From: Chloroflexota bacterium
GTDB lineage: Bacteria > Chloroflexota > Anaerolineae > Anaerolineales > UBA4823
Length of the DNA stretch: 10,625 nucleotides
NCBI GenBank assembly: GCA_012798185.1
Contig: JAAZNS010000405.1
Location: forward strand, 1 to 10,625
Reading direction: 5' to 3'
The notes beneath the pieces are model-generated. The model searched no databases. It saw only the letters and a program-made list of their open reading frames with translations, and was not told where the DNA came from. Each line of letters opens with the position of its first letter. The stretch's first letter is position 1. Shown in pieces: positions 5,858 to 10,625 of this stretch. A program made the translations under genes and the position numbers.

Positions 5858-6805
5858 ATGGCACATGAACCAGCAACCACCGCTGATGGCTATACTGTTG
5901 AGGTGGTAGCGAATGTGGGGAATCCTGAGGAAGCAGAAAAAGCATTATGTTATGGCGGAGAGGGGGTTGGGTTATTCCGCACCGAATTCATTTTCCTCGA
6001 CCGTCAAACCGAACCATCTGAAGAAGAACAATATGCAGCTTATCGGAATTTATTGGAAATTATGGAAAATCGCCCTGTAGTGGTCAGAACGCTCGATATA
6101 GGCGGTGATAAGGACATTCCTTACCTGGATTTAGAAAAAGAGGAAAATCCTTTTCTGGGCTGGCGGGCAGTTCGCATGTGTCTGGACCGTCCGGAATTTT
6201 TCAAAAAACAGTTAAGAGCCTTATGGCGGGCTGGTTTGGGTCATGACCTCAGAATTATGTTTCCTATGATCGCTACACTGGATGAGGTTCACAAAGCAAA
6301 ATCGATCTTGATGGAAGCGCGGGATGAGGTTATACAAGCCGGCTATACTGTTGTCGATAAAATTCAGGTGGGGATCATGGTAGAAGTTCCATCTGTCGTG
6401 GTATTGGCAGAGCAGTTCGCTCGTTATGTAGATTTTTTCAGTATTGGGACGAATGATTTAACCCAATATACTTTGGCTGCCGAACGCACTAATCCAAAAG
6501 TAGCTCATTTAGGCGATGCCTGCCACCCTTCTGTACTGCGGCAAATTAAGACGGTCATCGAAGCAGGGCACGCTGCCGGATTATGGGTAGGGGTTTGCGG
6601 CGAGTTGGCAGGAGATCCAGAGGCTATTCCTGTTTTATTAGGTTTGGGATTAGATGAATTCAGCATGGCGCCGCGAGCCATCCCCCATGCTAAAGCCATT
6701 ATCCGGCGATGGACAAAGAAACAAGCTGCTGATTTGGCAAAACAAGTACTTACACTAGAATCTGCAGAACAAGTCCGCCTGGCTGTGCGTAATTATCATA
6801 TTTAG
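5858..6805 (+). CDS. ptsI: PTS enzyme I, C-terminal half (PEP-binding TIM barrel)
   Basis: This 315-residue piece is the phosphoenolpyruvate-binding and dimerisation domain of enzyme I. Motifs in order are EGVGLFRTEFIFL (35-47), VRTLDIGGDKDIPYL (76-90), FPMI (135-138), VGIMVEVPS (171-179), the PEP-utiliser signature SIGTNDLTQYT (195-205) and VCGELAGDP (246-254), where Cys247 is the expected proton donor. All key residues are intact and there is no sign of decay, which argues that the upstream stop is recent, artefactual or tolerated. The first ATG after the stop is used as the start; it lies at the domain boundary, within the usual linker, so the fragment would be a whole domain if translated. 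Separate N- and C-terminal parts of E. coli enzyme I are known to complement each other, so a working two-chain enzyme is conceivable. It is followed by 39 nt without a recognisable terminator, then the aromatic operon promoter. Confidence 0.88.
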   Translation: MAHEPATTADGYTVEVVANVGNPEEAEKALCYGGEGVGLFRTEFIFLDRQTEPSEEEQYAAYRNLLEIMENRPVVVRTLDIGGDKDIPYLDLEKEENPFLGWRAVRMCLDRPEFFKKQLRALWRAGLGHDLRIMFPMIATLDEVHKAKSILMEARDEVIQAGYTVVDKIQVGIMVEVPSVVVLAEQFARYVDFFSIGTNDLTQYTLAAERTNPKVAHLGDACHPSVLRQIKTVIEAGHAAGLWVGVCGELAGDPEAIPVLLGLGLDEFSMAPRAIPHAKAIIRRWTKKQAADLAKQVLTLESAEQVRLAVRNYHI

Positions 6806-6844
6806 TTAAAAACATCAGAATAAAAAATTTAAGAAATAAACTTC

Positions 6845-6874
6845 TTGACATATGCAATTAATGTGGGGTAAAAT
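6845..6874 (+). promoter_or_regulatory. Promoter of the aromatic amino acid operon
   Basis: A perfect -35 box TTGACA (6845-6850) and a -10 box TAAAAT (6869-6874) are separated by 18 nt. The start site would be near 6881-6882, giving about 18 nt before the leader peptide ATG at 6900. It lies right after the enzyme I gene and directly before the attenuator, which supports it as the operon's own promoter. Confidence 0.8.
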
Positions 6875-6899
6875 CCAGCCCAATTAGAGAATAACCTTA

Positions 6900-6980
6900 A
6901 TGAACACGCAAACCCGCTTCTTTTTTACCCGCTATTATTATTACGGCATCCAAAATCCGGACGCCGTTGGCGGTGCTTAA
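6900..6980 (+). CDS. Phe/Tyr leader peptide of the aromatic operon attenuator
   Basis: A 26-codon open frame (ATG 6900-6902, TAA 6978-6980) encodes a peptide with the run FFFTRYYYY at residues 7-15: three Phe codons at 6918-6926 (TTC TTT TTT) and four Tyr codons at 6933-6944 (TAT TAT TAT TAC). Each run is preceded by the same Thr-Arg codons ACC CGC. Seven aromatic codons out of nine cannot reasonably be chance immediately before Phe/Tyr biosynthesis genes. AGAGA (6886-6890) lies 9 nt ahead of the ATG as a modest ribosome binding site. The peptide has no other recognisable function; it serves as a sensor of charged tRNA-Phe and tRNA-Tyr. There is no Trp codon, so tryptophan is apparently not sensed. 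Confidence 0.88.
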   Translation: MNTQTRFFFTRYYYYGIQNPDAVGGA

Positions 6981-7031
6981 AGCGGGCTAAGAGAACCTTA
7001 TCGAAACCCAGAACGCGAGACCAACGGTCTC
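6960..7031 (+). promoter_or_regulatory. Predicted antiterminator pairing of the aromatic attenuator
   Basis: CCGTTGG (6964-6970), inside the last leader codons, is exactly complementary to CCAACGG (7021-7027), which covers the terminator loop and stem edges. The helix extends through a G-U pair, one C-C mismatch and two more pairs (6960-6963 with 7028-7031). Forming it destroys the terminator. A ribosome stalled at the Tyr or Phe codons (6918-6944) leaves 6960-6970 free, favouring readthrough. A ribosome at the stop codon (6978) covers it, favouring termination. A small local stem, CGCC (6962-6965) with GGCG (6969-6972), could also hide the arm when nothing is translated. Confidence 0.75.
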
Positions 7032-7041
7032 GCGTTTTTTT
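7012..7041 (+). terminator. Attenuator terminator before aroH
   Basis: AACGCGAGACC (7012-7022) pairs perfectly with GGTCTCGCGTT (7026-7036) around a 3-nt AAC loop, 11 bp in all. A T-run (7035-7041) follows at once. It lies between the leader peptide and the first operon gene, 15 nt before the ATG at 7057. It therefore cannot simply mark the end of ptsI and acts as a regulated terminator. Confidence 0.92.
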
Positions 7042-7056
7042 GTTAGAGGAGGCATT

Positions 7057-7422
7057 ATGGCTGTCAGGGGTGTCCGTGGGGCAACAACAGTATTGGAAGA
7101 CCGCGCAGATTTAATCCTGGAAGCAACAAAAGAATTGCTATCTGAGATTTTAAAGAAAAACTCGGCTATGCAGCCTAAGGATATCGGCAGTGTGATTTTC
7201 TCCATGACCGTTGATCTAAAATCCGTGTTTCCGGCTCAAGCTGCCCGGCAAATTGGGTGGGAGGATGTGCCATTATTTTGTGCTCAAGAGATTCCTGTGC
7301 CAAAATCATTGGCCAGGTGTATCCGGGTTTTAATCCATTGGAATACCAGAATATCGCAAAAAAATATCAAGCATGTATATTTACGCGAGGCGGTTCGACT
7401 AAGACCAGATATCGCGGAATAA
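7057..7422 (+). CDS. aroH: Chorismate mutase, AroH type
   Basis: This 121-residue enzyme converts chorismate to prephenate, the branch point to Phe and Tyr. It matches the trimeric Bacillus subtilis AroH fold rather than the all-helical AroQ type, starting with VRGVRGATTV. The active-site residues fall at the same numbers as in the Bacillus protein: Arg7, Glu78 (in AQEIPV), Arg90 (CIRV), Tyr108 (HVYL) and Arg116 (LRPD). The length is about the family's usual 120-127 residues, and it is monofunctional. It is the first gene of the operon, with AGAGGAGG (7045-7052) 4 nt before the ATG and the attenuator terminator just upstream, so its transcription should depend on Phe/Tyr supply. The next gene begins 16 nt after its stop. 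Confidence 0.96.
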   Translation: MAVRGVRGATTVLEDRADLILEATKELLSEILKKNSAMQPKDIGSVIFSMTVDLKSVFPAQAARQIGWEDVPLFCAQEIPVPKSLARCIRVLIHWNTRISQKNIKHVYLREAVRLRPDIAE

Positions 7423-7438
7423 GGATAGGAGGAGCATT

Positions 7439-8494
7439 ATGTTAATCATTATGAAAACCGACGCTACTGAGAAGCAAATTCAACATATTGTTCAAAGGGT
7501 CGAAGCGATGGGATTACGTGCACATCTTTCAAAAGGTGAAGAGCGCACCATTATTGGTGCTATCGGAGATGGCAGACCGATAATCAAGGATCAGTTTTTA
7601 TATTTACCCGGTGTAGATCGGATCATGCCAATCACCCGGCCTTTTAAACTAGCTTCTCGGGAATTCAGCCCACAGGATTCGGTATTCTCTCTGGATGGTG
7701 TAGAAATTGGAGGGGATGGGGTGGTGATCATTGCTGGGCCTTGTTCGGTAGAAAATCGCAGCCAGCTGATTGAAACCGCTCACGCGGTGAAAGAAGCGGG
7801 AGCGCATGCATTAAGAGGCGGTGCCTATAAACCGCGCACTTCTCCCTATTCTTTTCAAGGACTTGGTGAAGAAGGGCTGGAAATCCTGGCAGAAGCAAGA
7901 TCAGAAACGGGATTACCGATTATTACAGAGGTAATGACTACTGAACAGATTCCTTTGATTTGTCAATATGCCGATGTGATGCAAATTGGCGCCCGAAATA
8001 TGCAAAACTATTCCTTGCTGCATGCGGTTGGAGAGAGCCAGCATCCGGCTTTATTAAAAAGAGGGATGATGGCTACCATCGATGAATTGCTCATGTCGGC
8101 AGAATATATCCTCAGCCATGGCAACCGCAGGGTGATGTTATGTGAACGAGGTATCCGCACTTTTGAGAACACTACCCGCAACACAACGGATATAAACGCT
8201 ATCCCGGTATTAAAAAGCATGACTCACCTGCCTGTTATTCTCGATCCCAGCCATGCTACCGGAAACTGGGAATATGTTACTGCTATTGCCCGCGCTGCGA
8301 TTGCGGCTGGCGCAGATGGTTTGATTGTTGAAGTCCATCCCCATCCGGAATTGGCATTATCCGATGGAGGACAATCGCTGAAACCCGAACGTTTTGCAGA
8401 ATTAGTAACTCAAGTCAAAGCAGTCGCCCAGGCTATTGGACGCTGTGTTGCACCCTCAAAAACCCATTTATTAGCAGGGTGCGTCGATGTCTGA
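7439..8494 (+). CDS. aroF: 3-deoxy-7-phosphoheptulonate (DAHP) synthase, type I-beta with N-terminal regulatory domain
   Basis: This 351-residue enzyme condenses phosphoenolpyruvate and erythrose 4-phosphate, the first step of the shikimate pathway. An N-terminal ferredoxin-like domain (about 1-70, beginning MLIIMKTDATEKQIQ) resembles the Tyr/Phe-binding regulatory domain of the Thermotoga maritima enzyme. The barrel carries GPCSVE (100-105), GGAYKPRTSPYSFQG (127-141), GARNMQN (184-190) and LDPSHATG (268-275). The metal ligands Cys102, His272, Glu298 and Asp309 fall at the same numbers as in the Thermotoga protein, which supports full activity and likely feedback inhibition by Tyr/Phe. The C-terminus runs about a dozen residues past the usual 338 and overlaps tyrA by 8 nt (ATGTCTGA). 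The start has GGAGGAG a few bases upstream. Enzyme-level feedback here would complement the transcriptional attenuator. Confidence 0.96.
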   Translation: MLIIMKTDATEKQIQHIVQRVEAMGLRAHLSKGEERTIIGAIGDGRPIIKDQFLYLPGVDRIMPITRPFKLASREFSPQDSVFSLDGVEIGGDGVVIIAGPCSVENRSQLIETAHAVKEAGAHALRGGAYKPRTSPYSFQGLGEEGLEILAEARSETGLPIITEVMTTEQIPLICQYADVMQIGARNMQNYSLLHAVGESQHPALLKRGMMATIDELLMSAEYILSHGNRRVMLCERGIRTFENTTRNTTDINAIPVLKSMTHLPVILDPSHATGNWEYVTAIARAAIAAGADGLIVEVHPHPELALSDGGQSLKPERFAELVTQVKAVAQAIGRCVAPSKTHLLAGCVDV

Positions 8495-9362
8495 TCCTGA
8501 CTTTTTTAGCTCCGCAAGCGTTGTAATATTTGGACTTGGGTTAATGGGGGGTTCGCTGGCAATGGGTTTGCGTGGCCGCTGTCGTTGGTTAGCAGCCGTG
8601 GAAAAGGATGAAGAAACACGGGCGCTAGCTAAAAAATTACATCTCATTGATGAGATCAGTGCTGATCCGTTGGATGTAGTCCCGAACGCTGATCTCATCG
8701 TTTTAGCGATTCCAGTTAAGTCGATCGTTTCAGTTATTCATAAATTACCGGATTGGCACTCAGGGTCACCGCTCGTACTAGATTTGGGATCGACCAAAGC
8801 GGAAATTTGTCGGGCTCTCTCTTCTTTGCCAGCTCGTTTCGATCCTCTGAGCGGTCATCCTATGTGCGGAAAAGAGACGCTGGGATTGAAAAATGCTGAT
8901 AAAAAAATATTTTCCGGAGCGACCTTCGCCTTTACTCGGTTACCCCATTCGACTTGGAAATCGATTGCTATGGCAGAGCAATTAGTTCAACTCTTAGGTG
9001 CAAAACTTTTATGGATAGATGCAGAAACACATGACCGCTGGACTGCCTATACCAGCCATGGGCCGTATCTTGCTGCATCTGCTTTTGCTTTGACCATACC
9101 GGAAGAGGTGAAGCCTTTAGCGGGTCCGGGATTACGCAGTACTATCCGTCTGGCAGGGACACCCGCTTCGATGATGATGGACGTGCTGGCAACCAACCGT
9201 CAAAATATCCTTCAGGTGTTAAACGAGTTTCGGGCTGGTTTAGGTGAAATTATCGAGTTACTGCGTCAGGAGAAGGACCAAGAATTGGCTGATTTGCTAT
9301 TGAATGCAGCCCAATCTCGAAATAAGCTCGTTCTAGAAATCATGCCAGGAGGCGAACCATGA
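8487..9362 (+). CDS. tyrA: Prephenate dehydrogenase
   Basis: Oxidises and decarboxylates prephenate to 4-hydroxyphenylpyruvate, the tyrosine precursor. The 291-residue protein has an N-terminal Rossmann domain with GLGLMGGS (16-23). An acidic residue, Glu39, stands at the end of the second strand, which favours NAD+ over NADP+ (inference). Catalytic motifs are DLGSTK (99-104), with Ser102 the likely active-site serine, GHPMCGKE (123-130) with His124, and TSHGPYLAA (189-197) with His191; the last varies from the usual SHLPH pattern. Arg221 in STIRLAGT (218-225) may be the substrate-binding Arg. There is no C-terminal ACT domain, so feedback by tyrosine is probably exerted on DAHP synthase instead. 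It overlaps aroF by 8 nt and aroA by 4 nt, so the three are translationally coupled. An arogenate dehydrogenase role cannot be excluded. Confidence 0.93.
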   Translation: MSDPDFFSSASVVIFGLGLMGGSLAMGLRGRCRWLAAVEKDEETRALAKKLHLIDEISADPLDVVPNADLIVLAIPVKSIVSVIHKLPDWHSGSPLVLDLGSTKAEICRALSSLPARFDPLSGHPMCGKETLGLKNADKKIFSGATFAFTRLPHSTWKSIAMAEQLVQLLGAKLLWIDAETHDRWTAYTSHGPYLAASAFALTIPEEVKPLAGPGLRSTIRLAGTPASMMMDVLATNRQNILQVLNEFRAGLGEIIELLRQEKDQELADLLLNAAQSRNKLVLEIMPGGEP

Positions 9363-10625
9363 AGCTGGAAATTATCCCTGGCAAATCATTGACTGGTCAT
9401 GCAGAGATTCCTGGTGACAAATCCATTTCTCACCGTGCTGCATTGTTGGGCGCTTTGGCAGAAGGAAAAAGCCGGATAGAGCATTTTCTCAATGCTGGTG
9501 TTACCGAAGCGATGCTCTCTATCCTGAAACAATCTGGCGTTTCCTGGCAGCGAGCTGGGGAACGATTAGAAATTCTTGGAAGAGGATGGAGGGGATTACT
9601 TGCTTCGCCAAACGCTTTGGATTGTGGAAATTCAGGTACGACCATGCGCCTGCTGGCTGGAGCGCTTTCAGCAGCCAATATTCCAGCAGTATTGGATGGC
9701 TCAGCAGGATTACGCATACGTCCGATGAAACGGATAGTAGTTCCATTAAGCGAGATGGGAGTAGATATCGAAGCAGCAGATGGCTGTGCTCCACTTAAAA
9801 TATCCTCTTCGAAATTGCCTTTGAAAGGGATATTCCATGAGATGCCGGTCGCCAGCGCACAGGTTAAATCGTGTTTGCTGCTGGCTGCTTTAGCCGCCGA
9901 TACGCCCTGTACAATCATTGAACCCGGACCTTCACGAGATCATACTGAGCTCATGCTTAAGGGAATGGGTATTTCCATCGAAAAGTGGACAGAAGATTAT
10001 CATGGTCAAATCCAATATTTTACGCGTCTTACCCCCAATTTTCGCCAGTCTTTGTCTCCATTAAATGTGCACATCCCAGGAGATTTTTCGGCTGCTGCAT
10101 TTCTATTGGTTGCGGGAGCAGTCACGCCCGGTTCTTGTATCACGATGAAAAGCGTGGGTTTAAATGCGACGCGTATAGGATTATTGGAAGTACTTCAGGA
10201 GATGGGCGCGGAGATTCAAATAACTAATGAAACCATTCAGGGGAATGAGTTGGCGGGTGATTTAATGGTTCGACATAGTGGATTACACGGCATCGATGTT
10301 TCCGGTTCCGCGGTAGTGCGGATGATTGATGAGTTTCCAGTATTCGCTGTTGCAGCAAGTTTTGCCAAAGGAAAGACTGTGGTGCACGATGCCGATGAAT
10401 TACGCCATAAAGAATCTGACCGAATTACCTCCTTGGGGCGGGAATTGATAAAGTTAGGAGTAGATTTTACAGAAACAGCCGATGGTTTTATTATTCGCGG
10501 CAATCAGGTTTTAGGCGGCGCACAGGTAGATGCACATGGCGATCATCGTATTGCTATGGCGCTAACTGTAGCAGGTTTGGCAAGTTTGCAACCGGTGACA
10601 GTATCTGGAGCGGAATATATAAACG
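9359..10625 (+). CDS. aroA: EPSP synthase (3-phosphoshikimate 1-carboxyvinyltransferase), 3' end cut by window
   Basis: Joins phosphoenolpyruvate to shikimate 3-phosphate, the sixth shikimate step. The frame opens with an ATG overlapping the tyrA stop (ATGA, 9359-9362) and stays open to the window end, giving 422 residues; the family is about 430, so only a few C-terminal residues are missing. Motifs are IPGDKSISHR (17-26) with Lys21 at the phosphoenolpyruvate site, DCGNSGTTMRLLAG (88-101), the RIRPMKR segment, ASAQVKS (165-171), GDFSAAAF, DEFPV with the catalytic Asp, LRHKESDRI and HGDHRIAMAL. The glycine in GNSGT, rather than the alanine of glyphosate-insensitive class II enzymes, suggests an ordinary glyphosate-sensitive enzyme (inference). 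It is the fourth gene of the attenuated operon, which probably continues beyond the window. Confidence 0.97.
   Translation, partial: MKLEIIPGKSLTGHAEIPGDKSISHRAALLGALAEGKSRIEHFLNAGVTEAMLSILKQSGVSWQRAGERLEILGRGWRGLLASPNALDCGNSGTTMRLLAGALSAANIPAVLDGSAGLRIRPMKRIVVPLSEMGVDIEAADGCAPLKISSSKLPLKGIFHEMPVASAQVKSCLLLAALAADTPCTIIEPGPSRDHTELMLKGMGISIEKWTEDYHGQIQYFTRLTPNFRQSLSPLNVHIPGDFSAAAFLLVAGAVTPGSCITMKSVGLNATRIGLLEVLQEMGAEIQITNETIQGNELAGDLMVRHSGLHGIDVSGSAVVRMIDEFPVFAVAASFAKGKTVVHDADELRHKESDRITSLGRELIKLGVDFTETADGFIIRGNQVLGGAQVDAHGDHRIAMALTVAGLASLQPVTVSGAEYIN

Noticed and set aside
5072..6805. Frameshift in ptsI
   Set aside because: The two halves are in the same frame (786 nt between starts, divisible by three); the break is a single stop codon.
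7012..7041. Terminator of the upstream ptsI gene only
   Set aside because: It lies after a strong promoter and a leader peptide and has a matching antiterminator, so it is part of the downstream operon's control.
6881..7056. T-box riboswitch ahead of the aromatic operon
   Set aside because: The leader is short, lacks the conserved T-box sequence near the terminator, and contains a translatable Phe/Tyr-rich peptide, which explains the regulation better.
9430..9918. Minus-strand open frames of 162 and 91 codons
   Set aside because: They are shadows of aroA, whose plus-strand frame carries all EPSP synthase motifs without a break.
1..10625. Mobile elements, CRISPR arrays, tRNA or rRNA genes
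   Set aside because: No transposase or integrase frame, no regularly spaced direct repeats, and no cloverleaf or rRNA-like sequence was seen.

Overview
The window is a run of bacterial housekeeping genes with no mobile element, CRISPR array or stable RNA gene in sight. The best taxonomic guess is Chloroflexota, probably Anaerolineae-like. This is an inference from three things: a mevalonate-pathway decarboxylase resembling the phosphomevalonate decarboxylase type known from Roseiflexus, moderate GC, and the mixture of gene families. No rRNA or marker gene is present to confirm it.

Layout. Positions 1-1108 lie on the minus strand. They hold a GHMP-fold mevalonate-(di)phosphate decarboxylase and, downstream of it, what may be the first 14 codons of a membrane protein cut by the window edge. 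A divergent intergenic region (1109-1317) carries a clear sigma70-type promoter with overlapping dyads. From there everything is on the plus strand. First comes a two-gene metal transport unit (1318-3854): a soluble PRC-barrel/MgtE-N/CBS protein followed by an Nramp-fold transporter whose metal-site motifs are non-canonical (DAGG instead of DPGN, and APW instead of MPH). I read the pair as a candidate Mg2+-sensing and Mg2+-transport system. Next are a Cof-type HAD phosphatase (3891-4733), HPr (4775-5053) and PTS enzyme I (5072-6805). Enzyme I is split by one in-frame TAA exactly between its phosphohistidine half and its PEP-binding barrel.

Positions 6845-10625 form an aromatic amino acid operon: AroH-type chorismate mutase, type I-beta DAHP synthase, prephenate dehydrogenase and EPSP synthase (cut by the window end just before its natural C-terminus). 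Ahead of it lies the most notable element of the window, a complete transcription attenuator. It consists of a TTGACA-N18-TAAAAT promoter, a 26-codon leader peptide with three consecutive Phe and four consecutive Tyr codons, an 11-bp terminator hairpin with a T-run, and an antiterminator arm in the last leader codons that pairs with the terminator loop and 3' strand. The parts fit a model in which ribosome stalling for lack of charged tRNA-Phe or tRNA-Tyr permits transcription of the genes that supply prephenate and tyrosine.

The main points to check are the Phe/Tyr attenuator, the interrupted ptsI, the Nramp/MgtE-N pair, the substrate of the decarboxylase (canonical Lys22 is Asp), and the dyads overlapping the metal-transport promoter.
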